Below are positions 54,835 through 64,000 of a stretch of 64,000 bases of DNA, one piece after another. The stretch spans positions 3,048,920 to 3,112,919 of the forward strand of contig NZ_CP102278.1 in NCBI RefSeq assembly GCF_025149915.1. The letters are read 5' to 3'. The translations under genes were made by a program, and so were the position numbers. The notes beneath the pieces were generated by a model, which saw nothing but the letters and a program-made list of their open reading frames with translations, had not been told where the DNA came from and searched no databases. The DNA comes from Coprococcus eutactus (GTDB lineage Bacteria > Bacillota > Clostridia > Lachnospirales > Lachnospiraceae). Each line of letters begins with the position of its first letter. The first letter of the stretch is position 1.

Positions 54835-55809
54835 ATGAATTATATTGTTATGGATCTTGAATGGAATCAAAGCTACAATGGTCATATGGGTGAACATCCA
54901 CGTATGCCTTTTGAAATTATAGAGATTGGTGCTGTAAAAGTTGACAAGAACCTTAATATTATCGATGAATATTCAAGTCTTATCAAGCCAAAAATTTATA
55001 AGAAGCTCCATTCAAAGATCAGAACAATTCTGAACTATGATGAGAACGACCTTAACCTTGGACGAGGTTTCAAGGAAGTATGTTCAGAATTTCTTGAGTG
55101 GTGTGGAGATAATTACATATTCTGCACTTGGGGTCCTATGGATCTGACAGAGCTTCAGACCAATATGGATTTTTATTATATGGACAAACTTCCAAGGCCA
55201 TTAAAATTTTTAAATCTTCAGAGCATTTATGCAAGTATTACCAATCAATCCGGATCTCCCCAGACGATGAGTAAGCTTGAAAAAGCTGTAAGTGAAATGA
55301 ATATTCCTGAAAATGAACCTTTCCACACAGCTCTCAATGATGCGCGGTATACCGCACTTGTTATGAAAGAGATGAAAGTCAAAAATATAAACCAATTATA
55401 CAGTTTTGATCTCTACATTGCTCCAAAAGATAAAGCAGAGGAGATAGAAGAGTTTCATAACAATCAATATGAGTATATCTCTAGAATATTTAAAAATAAA
55501 CAAGTTGCTCTTGATGACAAAAAAGTAACAGAAATAAAATGCTTCAAATGTAATAAAAAAGTCAAAACATATATTGACTGGTTTTCTAACAGTCCTTCAT
55601 CTTACATGTGTGTTGGAAAATGTTGGATGCACGGATGTTTCTGTGGCAAAATAAAATTTAAAACATCAAACAACAGCTACTATATTCAAAAAACGATCAA
55701 ACCAATTGATAAAGCAGGAATAGAAGCGATAAAACAAAAACAGGAAGATATCAGGGAAAAGAGAAAGGAAAAGAGGCATATGAAATCCTCTGGTTCCTCT
55801 ATCAAATAA
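54835..55809 (+). CDS. DEDDh 3'-5' exonuclease with C-terminal cysteine-rich region
   Basis: 324 residues. N-terminal exonuclease domain like KapD: YIVMDLEWNQ (Asp, Glu metal ligands, residues about 6-9), FCTWGPMD and HTALNDARYTALVM (HxxxxD). A C-terminal extension carries cysteine motifs CFKCNK and CVGKCWMHGCFCGK (possible zinc finger) and ends in a Lys/Glu tail. Likely RNA or DNA trimming; target unknown. Two ATGs six bases apart; AAAGGG suits the second (54835). It may share a transcript with tRNA-Arg. Confidence 0.85.
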   Translation: MNYIVMDLEWNQSYNGHMGEHPRMPFEIIEIGAVKVDKNLNIIDEYSSLIKPKIYKKLHSKIRTILNYDENDLNLGRGFKEVCSEFLEWCGDNYIFCTWGPMDLTELQTNMDFYYMDKLPRPLKFLNLQSIYASITNQSGSPQTMSKLEKAVSEMNIPENEPFHTALNDARYTALVMKEMKVKNINQLYSFDLYIAPKDKAEEIEEFHNNQYEYISRIFKNKQVALDDKKVTEIKCFKCNKKVKTYIDWFSNSPSSYMCVGKCWMHGCFCGKIKFKTSNNSYYIQKTIKPIDKAGIEAIKQKQEDIREKRKEKRHMKSSGSSIK

Positions 55810-55837
55810 AAAACAGCCTTACTACAGGCTGTTTTTT
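55808..55837. terminator. Bidirectional terminator between the exonuclease and rsmG
   Basis: AAACAGCC/GGCTGTTT stem with 8-base loop and runs of A and T on the two sides; serves the plus-strand exonuclease and the minus-strand rsmG operon. Confidence 0.85.
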
Positions 55838-55895
55838 ATTTATCTAAATGTATCTATTATGTTGTAACTTCCAGATATTAAACCTTATACTCTAC

Positions 55896-56606
55896 CTATT
55901 TAGATATAAGTTTCTTTGAAGCACCAGGCTTTCTCGGATATTTCTTGTCAGTATTAGCTATTTTTTTAACAAACACGAAACTTCTTTGATTATCTGTTTC
56001 AGGAATATTTGTATTAAATATATTTTCCACCTGACCGCCAAGTATTCTTATCGCTTTTTTTCCATCCGTCATCTCGTCACTCAGAGCATTTGACTTATAT
56101 GGAACGAAATACCCTCCAACCTTTGTAAATGGAAGACACCATTCAGAAAGAGTTGCAAGATTTGCAACTGCCCTAGATACTACAAGATCATATTTCTCCC
56201 TGTAAAGAGGATTTTTTCCTCCATCTTCGGCTCTCGAGTGAACGGTCTCAACATTATCAAGTTCCAGTTCTTTTATAACCTCATTCAGAAAATTGAGTCT
56301 CTTGTTCAGAGAATCCATGAGAGTAACCTTTAACTCAGGAAAAGCTATTTTTAAAGGTATCCCAGGAAATCCGGCACCTGTACCAACATCCAGAACACTT
56401 AAATTATCATGAAGATCTTTATATTTGTACAATAAAAGGCTGTCAGCAAAATGCTTGATTATCACATCATCCCTATCTGTGATTGCAGTAAGATTCATAA
56501 AGCTATTCCACTCCACTAAAATGTCGTAATACCTTGAAAATTGCTGCAACTGTTTCTCGCTGAGTTCCAGCCCAAACTGTCTGACTATATCGTTAAGTTT
56601 GTCCAT
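55896..56606 (-). CDS. rsmG: 16S rRNA (guanine-527-N7)-methyltransferase
   Basis: 236 residues. SAM motif LDVGTGAGFPGIPL, catalytic-site region VVSRAVANLATL and MDSLNKRLNFL. Modifies the 530 loop of 16S rRNA; loss gives low-level streptomycin resistance in relatives. AGGAG lies 9 bases before the ATG. It follows mnmG by 4 bases, the standard oriC-side order. Confidence 0.96.
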   Translation of the reverse strand: MDKLNDIVRQFGLELSEKQLQQFSRYYDILVEWNSFMNLTAITDRDDVIIKHFADSLLLYKYKDLHDNLSVLDVGTGAGFPGIPLKIAFPELKVTLMDSLNKRLNFLNEVIKELELDNVETVHSRAEDGGKNPLYREKYDLVVSRAVANLATLSEWCLPFTKVGGYFVPYKSNALSDEMTDGKKAIRILGGQVENIFNTNIPETDNQRSFVFVKKIANTDKKYPRKPGASKKLISK

Positions 56607-56610
56607 TCAC

Positions 56611-58503
56611 CTATTCTCCTTCAGAAAGTTTTCCCTTCATCTTCATATATACCAACAGAACAGATATATCTGCAGGTGAAACACCTGAGATTCTTGACGC
56701 CTGTCCAATATTTTCCGGTCTTATCTTTGAAAGTTTCTGTCTTGCCTCAAGTCTCAGATTTTTTATCTGCTCGTAGTCTATATCATCAGGTAATCTTCTG
56801 CTCTCTAGCTTCTTGAACTGATGCACCTGCTGATTCTGTCTGTCTATATAACCCTTATACTTTATAGTTATGTTTATCTGCTCTATAACATCATCGGGAA
56901 GCTTTTCACGACCTTCATCTATTTCCTCAATATCCTCATATGACAATTCAGGTCTTCTTATAAGTTCAGCTAAAGATGCTGCTGTCTTCAGTCCTGTGCT
57001 GTTCTTTTTCTCAAGAAACTTCTGAATGGTAGCATTTGCTCCCACCATGGTATTCTCAAGTCTGTATATCTCTTTCTCTATCTGTTTCTTTTTGAGGATA
57101 AACTTTGAATATCTCTCATCATCTATAAGTCCTATATCGTGTCCGATATCTGTAAGTCTGATATCAGCATTGTCCTGTCTGAGAAGAAGTCTGTATTCAG
57201 CTCTTGATGTCATCATCCTGTAAGGCTCAGATGTCTCCTTTGTCACGAGATCATCGATGAGAACACCTATATATGCCTGAGATCTGTCTAGAACAACAGG
57301 AGTTTTTCCCTGTACCTTTCTGGCAGCATTTATTCCTGCCATAAGTCCCTGCGCTGCAGCTTCCTCATATCCTGAACTTCCGTTTATCTGACCTGCACCG
57401 AAAAGTCCGGATATAGTCTTAAATTCCAATGATGGCTTGAGATTTATAGCATTTATACAATCATACTCTATGGCATACGCATTTCTAATGATTTTTGCAT
57501 TCTCAAGTCCCTTCATACTGTGTATCATATCATACTGCACATCCTCAGGAAGAGAACTGCTCATTCCCCCCATGTACATTTCATTTGTAAATTCACCCTC
57601 AGGCTCAATAAATATCTGATGTCTGCTCTTATCAGGAAACTTTGTGACCTTATCCTCGATGGAAGGACAATATCTCGGACCTGTTCCCTCAATCACTCCT
57701 GAAAAAAGAGGAGATCTCTCTATATTGTTTCTTATAATTTCATGCGTTTTCTCATTTGTATAACAGAGCCAGCAAGAAATCTGTTCTCTTTTTATATCGC
57801 TTTCTGTATTTGTGAATGAGAAAGGTACTATCTTCTCGTCACCCTTTTGTTCTTCCATCTGTGAGAAATCTATGGTTCTCTTGTCAAGTCTCGCCGGAGT
57901 TCCCGTCTTGAATCTCCTTATAGATATACCAGCATTCTTCATGGAATCAGACAAATGATTTGCCGCCATAAGTCCGTTTGGTCCAGTGTGATAAACCACA
58001 TCACCATATATACATCTCGCTTTGAGATATGTTCCAGTACAGAGCACAACCGCCTTTGCCTTGTAGGTTGCACCTGAATATGTCTTAACACCTTTTACAA
58101 TTCCATCATCGACCAAGATTTCTGACACTTCAGCCTGTCTCAAAGTAAGATTATCAGTATTTTCAAGGGTATACTTCATTGTGCGTGAGTAATTTGCCTT
58201 GTCAGCCTGTGCTCTTAGAGAATGTACCGCAGGTCCCTTTGACGAGTTGAGCATTTTGGACTGTATATATGTCTTATCTATATTTTTTCCCATCTCGCCG
58301 CCCAGAGCATCTATCTCCCTTACAAGATGTCCCTTTGAACTTCCTCCAACATTGGGATTACACGGCATCATCGCAACACTGTCCATACTAACTGTAAATA
58401 TAATAGTGTTAAGACCAAGTCTTGCACTGGCAAGGGCAGCCTCACATCCGGCATGTCCGGCTCCAACGATTACTACATCATATTCTTCATCCAAAACAGG
58501 CAT
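56611..58503 (-). CDS. mnmG: tRNA uridine-34 carboxymethylaminomethyl modification protein MnmG (GidA)
   Basis: 630 residues. FAD-binding [17 protein letters not shown] (13-30), [23 protein letters not shown] and a C-terminal helical domain binding MnmE. Works with MnmE to make cmnm5U34 in tRNAs reading NNA/NNG. AGGAGG lies 8 bases before the ATG; mnmE is 12 bases upstream. Confidence 0.97.
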   Translation of the reverse strand: MPVLDEEYDVVIVGAGHAGCEAALASARLGLNTIIFTVSMDSVAMMPCNPNVGGSSKGHLVREIDALGGEMGKNIDKTYIQSKMLNSSKGPAVHSLRAQADKANYSRTMKYTLENTDNLTLRQAEVSEILVDDGIVKGVKTYSGATYKAKAVVLCTGTYLKARCIYGDVVYHTGPNGLMAANHLSDSMKNAGISIRRFKTGTPARLDKRTIDFSQMEEQKGDEKIVPFSFTNTESDIKREQISCWLCYTNEKTHEIIRNNIERSPLFSGVIEGTGPRYCPSIEDKVTKFPDKSRHQIFIEPEGEFTNEMYMGGMSSSLPEDVQYDMIHSMKGLENAKIIRNAYAIEYDCINAINLKPSLEFKTISGLFGAGQINGSSGYEEAAAQGLMAGINAARKVQGKTPVVLDRSQAYIGVLIDDLVTKETSEPYRMMTSRAEYRLLLRQDNADIRLTDIGHDIGLIDDERYSKFILKKKQIEKEIYRLENTMVGANATIQKFLEKKNSTGLKTAASLAELIRRPELSYEDIEEIDEGREKLPDDVIEQINITIKYKGYIDRQNQQVHQFKKLESRRLPDDIDYEQIKNLRLEARQKLSKIRPENIGQASRISGVSPADISVLLVYMKMKGKLSEGE

Positions 58504-58515
58504 TTTACTATCCTC

Positions 58516-59895
58516 CTATTTTCCCATACAGAAATCCTTAAATATCTTATCTGCAAGATCATCCCTCGCAGTCTCCCCAATGATAAGTCCCAGATGTTCA
58601 TATGCATCCATCATATCTATTGAAAAGAAATCTTCCTCCATACCCATATCAATGCTCTCAATTACCTTTTTCAGAGCATTTTTTGTACAGACAAGTTCAT
58701 TCTTATGACGTGCATTTGTTATATACAACTGGTCATTGTATGAAAGGCTTCCCTCAAAAAACATTTTGTTCAGCATATCATAGAGTTCTTCACTTCCATC
58801 CCCAGTCATAGCCGATAGCTGTATCACTTCAGCATCTATATATCTGCAAATGGCATCTCTTTCAATTTTTATCTCTAGATCAGACTTATTGATGATAACT
58901 ATTACATTCTTATCCCTGATCTTCTCAATTATTCTCTGGTCATTCTCGTCCAGTTCCACAGATCCATCCACCACATAGAGTACCAGATCTGCCTTGTCAA
59001 CGGATTTGATTGCCTTATCAACACCTATCTTTTCTACTAAGTCATCAGTCTCTCTTATACCCGCTGTATCTATTATGTTTAATGTTATTCCTCTGACATT
59101 TACAATTTCAGAAAGTGTGTCCCTTGTGGTTCCCGCCATATCAGTTACAATTGCCCTATCCTCACCGACAAACATATTGAGCAATGATGACTTTCCTGCA
59201 TTTGGCTTACCTACTATAACTGTATTTATTCCTTCGGACAATATTTTTCCATTGTCAAATGTGTTAATCAGTCCTTCTACCTGTATAAGAATATCATCAA
59301 TTATCATTCTGAGTTTATCAGGAAATCCATCCAAACTATAATGTTCAGGATCATCCAGTGCAGATTCTATAAATGCTACATTGTAGAGGATTTTTTCTCT
59401 CATATTAACTATCGTATTTTTGAGTCTTCCCTGCAGCTGGTCTACAGATGTCCTCACTGCAAAATCATTTTTTGCATTTATAAGACTCATAACCGATTCA
59501 GCCTGTGACATATCTATCCTTCCACCAAGGAAGGCCCTCTTTGTAAATTCTCCAGGCTCAGCAGCCCTTGCACCATTTCTGAGAACCAGGTCTAGAATCT
59601 TTCTGAGTACAACTATACCTCCATGACACTGAAGTTCACACACATCCTCACATGTATATGTATGAGGTGCTTTCATAACGAGAAGAATAGATTCATCAAT
59701 CAAATCATCCCCATCATATATCTTTCCAAATGCAGCGGTATATGATTTCATATTTGAAGCTTTTTTCTTCTTATTTTCAGCCTGGAATACTCTGTCTGTT
59801 ATCTCACAGGCTCTGTCACCGCTTATTCTGATTATTCCCACACCCGCATTACTTATTCCCGTGGTAATGGCAGCAATAGTATCTTCCTTAAACAT
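58516..59895 (-). CDS. mnmE: tRNA modification GTPase MnmE (TrmE)
   Basis: 459 residues. N-terminal folate-binding domain (ISTG.. start TIAAITTGISNAGVGIIRISG), central G domain with GKPNAGKSSLLNMF (G1), DTAGI (G3) and NKSD (G4), and the C-terminal CMGK with the catalytic Cys. Forms a complex with MnmG. The ribosome site AAGGA is 13 bases from the ATG. A terminator lies upstream, so it starts its own transcript. Confidence 0.97.
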   Translation of the reverse strand: MFKEDTIAAITTGISNAGVGIIRISGDRACEITDRVFQAENKKKKASNMKSYTAAFGKIYDGDDLIDESILLVMKAPHTYTCEDVCELQCHGGIVVLRKILDLVLRNGARAAEPGEFTKRAFLGGRIDMSQAESVMSLINAKNDFAVRTSVDQLQGRLKNTIVNMREKILYNVAFIESALDDPEHYSLDGFPDKLRMIIDDILIQVEGLINTFDNGKILSEGINTVIVGKPNAGKSSLLNMFVGEDRAIVTDMAGTTRDTLSEIVNVRGITLNIIDTAGIRETDDLVEKIGVDKAIKSVDKADLVLYVVDGSVELDENDQRIIEKIRDKNVIVIINKSDLEIKIERDAICRYIDAEVIQLSAMTGDGSEELYDMLNKMFFEGSLSYNDQLYITNARHKNELVCTKNALKKVIESIDMGMEEDFFSIDMMDAYEHLGLIIGETARDDLADKIFKDFCMGK

Positions 59896-60005
59896 CTCTA
59901 CAATCTATCCTTCCTGATCACAGGTTATCAATTGATCCACCTATGTAGTGTACAACATATGTATTCTATTTTCCACAATAAATATTTTCTATCATAAAAA
60001 ATCAT

Positions 60006-60037
60006 AAAAAAACAGATCATGTCAAACTGACATGATC
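60006..60037 (-). terminator. Terminator after jag
   Basis: GATCATGTCA/TGACATGATC perfect 10-bp stem with a 3-base loop; minus strand continues TGTTTTTTTATG. Lies about 65 bases past the jag stop and separates the rpmH-jag run from mnmE. Confidence 0.85.
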
Positions 60038-60102
60038 CGTCTTTTATAATATCTACAAATGAAACTGCCATAATTTTATCACAGGCACATCCATTATCTA
60101 TA

Positions 60103-60735
60103 TTATTTTTCTTTCTTCTTGAGATATACTATAACCTTACGATATGGCTCCTCACCCTCACTTTTTGTTGATACATACTTATCATTCTGAAGTGTTGCAT
60201 GGATGATTCTTCTCTCATAAGGATTCATTGGCTCAAGTGCAAATGATCTCTTTGATCTCTTTACCTTGAATGCAATGTTTTTTGCAAGATTCTCAAGTGT
60301 CTCTTTTCTTCTTGCTCTGTAATTCTCTGTATCAAGTTTAACTCTGATATAAGATTCACTCTTCTTATTTACTGCAAGGCTTATAATATACTGGAGAGCA
60401 TCCAAAGTCTGTCCACGCTTACCAATAAGTATTCCCATCTCAGGACCCTCAAGGTTTATAGATAGTACATTTTCTGTCTCATCAAACTCTATCTGGATCT
60501 CTGTCTGAATATCCATTGCTTTGAAAAGACTTTCAAGATATTCTCTTATCTCATCGATAAATGTCTTTTTGCGTCTTGCCTTTATTATACAAGGTTTAGA
60601 ACCTATACCAAGAAATCCCTTAGTTTCTTCACTAACTACCTCGTACTCAAGATCTGTACTAGGTACTCCAAGCTCAACACTGGCCTGCATAAGGGCTTCA
60701 TCTTTAGTCTTACCTTTGAATTCCACGAATTCCAT
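60103..60735 (-). CDS. jag: RNA-binding protein Jag (KhpB/EloR)
   Basis: 210 residues. Jag N-terminal domain (1-52, EFKGKTKDEALMQASVELG), KH domain with GKRGQTLDALQYI (GxxG-type loop), and R3H domain (RKETLENLA ... EPMNPYERRIIHATL). Controls cell elongation and division through RNA in Firmicutes. Its ATG shares one base with the yidC stop (TAATG), and GGGAGG lies inside the yidC end, so translation is coupled. Confidence 0.96.
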   Translation of the reverse strand: MEFVEFKGKTKDEALMQASVELGVPSTDLEYEVVSEETKGFLGIGSKPCIIKARRKKTFIDEIREYLESLFKAMDIQTEIQIEFDETENVLSINLEGPEMGILIGKRGQTLDALQYIISLAVNKKSESYIRVKLDTENYRARRKETLENLAKNIAFKVKRSKRSFALEPMNPYERRIIHATLQNDKYVSTKSEGEEPYRKVIVYLKKKEK

Positions 60736-62069
60736 TATTTATTTCCTCCCTTATCATTGCTATTGTTCTGATACTTAAGCATTATATTTGCTTTTGATCC
60801 TATACTGCCTGGTTTATAAGTAACATTTTTATTTTTATCAATGTCATCACCATCAACATTAACTGAATGTGCTGGATTGACATAGCTCTTAAGTCTTGAA
60901 GAAGCCATCTTGTTGATATTCTCTGACTGGCTATTATCTGTTGATGTATTGCCATTCTGAGCATCCATCATTCTTTCATAGAATGACTTCTTATCCGGAT
61001 TCTTCTTCTTTGCCTGCTTTTTAGCAGCCTTTTCAGCACACTTTGCAAGCAGCTCATCCTTGTCCTGATGATTATAATAAGCATCAACTATGAGCTGAGA
61101 TATTATCATAATAACAGAACCAACTATCCAGTAAAGACCGATAGCTATAGGAAGAGTTATACAGAATATAAGTGACATGACAGGCATGTAGTACATCATA
61201 CCCTTCATCATGTTGTTGGCTGTCTGCTGATTGCTATCCATGTTGCTATTCTGTGATGACTTCATGGATATCTTTGTCTGTAAGAACTGCAGGAGAGCAG
61301 AGGCAATAGGAACTATCAAAGCTATTGAAAGTTTCCATCCCGGCGCATCTGCAATATTTAATCCAAACAAAAACTGATTCATGTTGTGGAACTGATCAAC
61401 ATAGCTTGCGAGATCAGCATTACCTGTAAGATCAAGATTAGCTATCAGCTTATCCCAATCACTCTTAGAAAACTTATCAAGCACATCAATGATCTGATTC
61501 TTTGTAGGATCATCACCCATCTGCTTAAGAGCCATTGTCACAGTGCTGACCTTTGAATCTCCGGCTACATCACTTATAGCCTTGATATAATCAGTCTTTT
61601 TACTCAATATGTCCACGATATCGCTGTACTTCTTGGTCATTGAAGGAACATACGCAGGTATGTTCTGGATAACCCTGTACAGACCATAGAATATAGGCAG
61701 CTGTATAAGTGAAGTCAGACATCCTGATGCCATGCTGACACCATACTTTTTCTGAATCTTCTGAGTTTCCTGCTGCTGTTTCATCATTGATTCCTGATCA
61801 GTCTTGCCTTTATATTTCTTTGTTGCCTTAGCAATCTCAGGCTGGATGAAACTCATGATCTTACTTGATCTCTGCTGTTTAAAATAAAGTGGGAACAGTG
61901 CACCTCTCAGTACAAATGTAAATAAAATAACACATACACTGAGATTTACATATGTGAATCCCATATGGCTTCCTATAAATCCAACGAACATATAAATCCA
62001 ATTGAATATCTTACCAAGCAGCCAACAGACCGGTCCGAGTATCATACCATCTTCTCTAGTTAGAAACAT
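60735..62069 (-). CDS. yidC: Membrane protein insertase YidC
   Basis: 444 residues, Gram-positive type without the large periplasmic domain but with a loop of about 110 residues (about 140-250) between helices 2 and 3, longer than in Bacillus SpoIIIJ. Conserved core FTFVLRGALFPLYFKQQRSSKIM with the groove Arg, and SLIQLPIFYGLYRVIQ. The C-terminal tail is Lys-rich. No lipobox is obvious at the N-terminus. AAGGAG lies 7 bases before the ATG. Confidence 0.95.
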   Translation of the reverse strand: MFLTREDGMILGPVCWLLGKIFNWIYMFVGFIGSHMGFTYVNLSVCVILFTFVLRGALFPLYFKQQRSSKIMSFIQPEIAKATKKYKGKTDQESMMKQQQETQKIQKKYGVSMASGCLTSLIQLPIFYGLYRVIQNIPAYVPSMTKKYSDIVDILSKKTDYIKAISDVAGDSKVSTVTMALKQMGDDPTKNQIIDVLDKFSKSDWDKLIANLDLTGNADLASYVDQFHNMNQFLFGLNIADAPGWKLSIALIVPIASALLQFLQTKISMKSSQNSNMDSNQQTANNMMKGMMYYMPVMSLIFCITLPIAIGLYWIVGSVIMIISQLIVDAYYNHQDKDELLAKCAEKAAKKQAKKKNPDKKSFYERMMDAQNGNTSTDNSQSENINKMASSRLKSYVNPAHSVNVDGDDIDKNKNVTYKPGSIGSKANIMLKYQNNSNDKGGNK

Positions 62070-62080
62070 AATTTTCTCCT

Positions 62081-62293
62081 TTATGGAACTGGATCATATC
62101 CTCCTTTTGAAAAAGGATTGCATCTAAGTATCCTCCATACTGCAAGGAGACCACCTTTTAAAACTCCATACTTTTCGATAGCCTCAATTGCATACTGCGA
62201 ACAAGTAGGAAAATACTTGCAGGTAGCATGTCCCTTAAGCGGTGACAAATACTTCCTGTAAAATCTGATTAAACCTATAAATATTTTTTTCAT
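62081..62293 (-). CDS. yidD: Membrane protein insertion efficiency factor YidD
   Basis: 70 residues. Typical [34 protein letters not shown] with two Cys and a C-terminal GGYDPVP. Peripheral inner-membrane helper of YidC. It is placed 4 bases after rnpA; the ribosome site is weak (GGG), consistent with coupling. Confidence 0.96.
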   Translation of the reverse strand: MKKIFIGLIRFYRKYLSPLKGHATCKYFPTCSQYAIEAIEKYGVLKGGLLAVWRILRCNPFSKGGYDPVP

Positions 62294-62297
62294 AATC

Positions 62298-62639
62298 TTA
62301 CCCTATGTGGCTTATCTTCTTCAACCCACACAAATGCATCAAAGCACTTTCAATGTCCTGACATTTTTTATCCTTTGATGCCGGCCTGGCTACAATAACT
62401 ATGTCATAGCCAACATCAATATTTGCTCTGTTTAATCGATAAGCTTCTCTAATTAATCTGGTTACCCTGTGTCTTACCACACTGTTACCAACTTTCTTAC
62501 TAACAGAGATTCCGAGTCTGTTGTAATCTAAGCCGTTGCTTCTCAGATACATAACTAAATATTTATTGGCTACCGAATTTCTTGTGTTATAAACACTGCC
62601 AAACTCTCTGCTGTTTTTTAATGAAATTACTTTACTCAT
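62298..62639 (-). CDS. rnpA: Ribonuclease P protein component
   Basis: 113 residues. [13 protein letters not shown] start and the RNR motif region [20 protein letters not shown]. Binds RNase P RNA for tRNA 5' maturation. The start at 62639 (MSKVISLKN) is the family start; a longer reading to 62765 runs back into the rpmH terminator. The ribosome site GGTGG is weak. Confidence 0.96.
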   Translation of the reverse strand: MSKVISLKNSREFGSVYNTRNSVANKYLVMYLRSNGLDYNRLGISVSKKVGNSVVRHRVTRLIREAYRLNRANIDVGYDIVIVARPASKDKKCQDIESALMHLCGLKKISHIG

Positions 62640-62771
62640 TGTGTAACCACCGAAACTTTGATTATTAGAAAAACTGTTGCTGTGACCATCATATATAAAA
62701 CACATACCACTCACAAATATACATATGTCATATATACTGAAAGTGTTCAGCGCGTTATGTTTCATATACTA

Positions 62772-62800
62772 TAAAAAAAGGTCACAACCATGTGACCTTA
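62772..62800 (-). terminator. Intrinsic terminator or attenuator between rpmH and rnpA
   Basis: AGGTCAC/GTGACCT 7-bp perfect stem starting in the rpmH stop codon, then seven or more T on the minus strand. It would reduce transcription from rpmH into rnpA. Confidence 0.75.
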
Positions 62801-62932
62801 CGCTGATAATTTCTTTCTTCCCTTAGCTCTTCTAGCGGCCAGTACCTTTCTGCCATTAGCAGTACTCATTCTCTTTCTAAAGCCGTGAACCTTAGATCTC
62901 TGTCTCTTCTTAGGCTGGAATGTCATCTTCAT
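62798..62932 (-). CDS. rpmH: 50S ribosomal protein L34
   Basis: 44 residues: [18 protein letters not shown] start, then [20 protein letters not shown] and RKKLSA at the end. A complete L34. AAGGAGGTG lies 7 bases before the ATG, one of the strongest ribosome sites here. First gene of the leftward oriC cluster; its stop is within a terminator hairpin. Confidence 0.97.
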   Translation of the reverse strand: MKMTFQPKKRQRSKVHGFRKRMSTANGRKVLAARRAKGRKKLSA

Positions 62933-64000
62933 TACAAAACACCTCCTTCTTCACAAATTTACCTGCCCATTATAAATAAAAGCACCATATCAGTCAAGTG
63001 TTTTTTGCCGTTTTTGCTAGATTTTATAAGGTTTTCAGCCATTCTTGGGTAAAGGTGACACATTATTCAAGATTAATTTGGTGTACACAATATTCACCAT
63101 AACAAAATATAGTATTTCTTCATTTTTTTCACTTTTTTTTAATCAGCTGCTTTTTGCTTTACATAATGTTATCAACAAAATGTTTGTAACTTGTGGATAA
63201 CTTTTTATTTTTAGCTGTTATTCTCTCAAAATCCCTGTTTTTTCAAGGGTTGTTAGTGTTTACAACTATTTTTGATATATAGAAACTACTTAACATAATA
63301 CATCAAATTAACATTTATTACATATTTATGTAATTTATTTTCATATTTTATCCCTATTTTTCAAATTTACTCCTCTCAAACTTTATAGTTTTAATCTCTA
63401 AACCAGGTTATAAACATTTTGATTATAATATATGCTTTAGCAATTTACTTTAATCTACACTAATCATGTCTATATCTCCATATTTTCTCTTTTTTTCAAA
63501 ATTGTCACATCTTGTATTTTATTTTTTTTAACATCCATATGTTGTATTTAATATAAAATTCACATTTTACCAATCATATTTTTTCAGATTTACATAATGT
63601 TATCAACAAATTGTTGATAACTTGTTGATAACTTTTCAAAATCGTTTTGATATGTTTATAAAGTACTTGTATTTATTACGTTTTTACTGTTTGCAAATAA
63701 TTCACTCCAATTTTGAGTCTATTTACATAACTCCCAAAAGCTTAATTATATTATCAACTTTATCAACAAATATATCAACATCTAATGTTTACTCTTTGTT
63801 TGTAATTAGCCGTATTTTTTCGTTATTTTGATTTTTATATATATTACGTGTACCTAACCGTAGAACCACTTAAATTAGAAATAAGCCTAAAATAATCTGT
63901 TTTTTACATTTTATATGCTTGAAATAGCCCTATGTTTATTATAAAATAAACTAGTATTATTAATAATAGGAAGATATTTTTTTTGAGGAAGGTTTTTACG
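62933..64000. other. oriC region: AT-rich, DnaA boxes, probable dnaA leader at the right end
   Basis: No protein gene. DnaA-box-like 9-mers: TTATCAACA at 63169, TGTGGATAA (perfect box, reverse) at 63192, TTATCAACA at 63600, TGTTGATAA at 63612 and 63623, TTATCAACA at 63760. Two similar modules (63161-63205 and 63591-63635) have the same order: ACATAATGTTATCAACAAA, then a reverse box and CTTTT. Between them are T-rich strings (63301-63590) that may unwind. The last bases end GAGGAAGG before the window edge, which fits a ribosome site for dnaA starting just outside. Confidence 0.8.

Noticed and set aside
63622..63831. Plus-strand open frame in oriC
   Set aside because: AT-rich chance frame covering DnaA boxes; no ribosome site.

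Overview
The window looks like the chromosome of a low-GC Clostridium-class Firmicute, most likely a Lachnospiraceae gut commensal (Coprococcus/Roseburia/Butyrivibrio type). This rests on the oriC-proximal gene order, the DUF3881 and DUF4446 genes beside serS/parAB, a CmpB-type membrane protein, a TraX-like protein, a T-box trp operon and strong AAGGAGG ribosome sites. No phage, transposase or CRISPR array was found. The right end is the replication origin: rpmH, rnpA, yidD, yidC, jag, mnmE, mnmG and rsmG run leftwards from an AT-rich DnaA-box region (63.1-63.8 kb), and dnaA should start just past the right edge.

Layout. 0-4.5 kb: an mgl-type galactose/methyl-galactoside ABC importer (mglB-mglA-mglC, minus). 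Its binding protein appears to be circularly permuted, and its permease has a long N-terminal coiled-coil extension. 4.9-7.9 kb: three membrane-protein genes (zinc-ribbon protein, TraX-like, DUF975/CmpB-like). 8.0-15.1 kb: a three-gene SMC/kleisin/KITE operon of the Wadjet (JetA-JetB-JetC) or MksBEF kind with no JetD nuclease in the window, unusual ATPase motifs, and a large two-tier inverted repeat between the first two genes. 15.2-17.4 kb: rhomboid protease and a glycerol-1-phosphate-type dehydrogenase. 18-20.7 kb: a MacB/FtsX-like transporter fused in one chain. 21.1-22 kb: class II fructose-bisphosphate aldolase. 22.6-28.7 kb: a Q/P/Y/G-repeat membrane protein, uvrA and uvrB. 29.7-36.5 kb: a tryptophan operon trpE-G-D-C-B-A behind a promoter and a tRNA-Trp T-box; trpF is missing and trpC carries a palindromic repeat in frame. 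36.7-44.3 kb: MATE transporter, a MATE remnant, lipoprotein, an orphan EIIC-like protein, pepD, an Mrp ATPase and a PflA-like radical SAM protein. 44.4-46.8 kb: duplicated tRNA-Lys units, trmB and a histidine-kinase-like protein without the expected histidine. 46.9-55.8 kb (plus strand, facing oriC): argS, a 1.1 kb AT-rich parS region, parA, parB, DUF4446, serS, DUF3881, tRNA-Arg and an exonuclease. 55.9-64 kb: the oriC cluster.

The most notable signals are (1) the apparent circular permutation of MglB; (2) a family of composite stem-loop repeats bounded by Shine-Dalgarno copies in 5' untranslated regions at four loci, including three exact 83-bp tandem units between trpE and trpG; (3) the JetABC-like operon without JetD; (4) the palindromic repeat inside trpC; and (5) the parAB-serS block lying inverted relative to the usual arrangement beside rsmG. 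Domain and family names come from reading the proteins by eye, without database searches. Start codons were chosen mainly by Shine-Dalgarno spacing.
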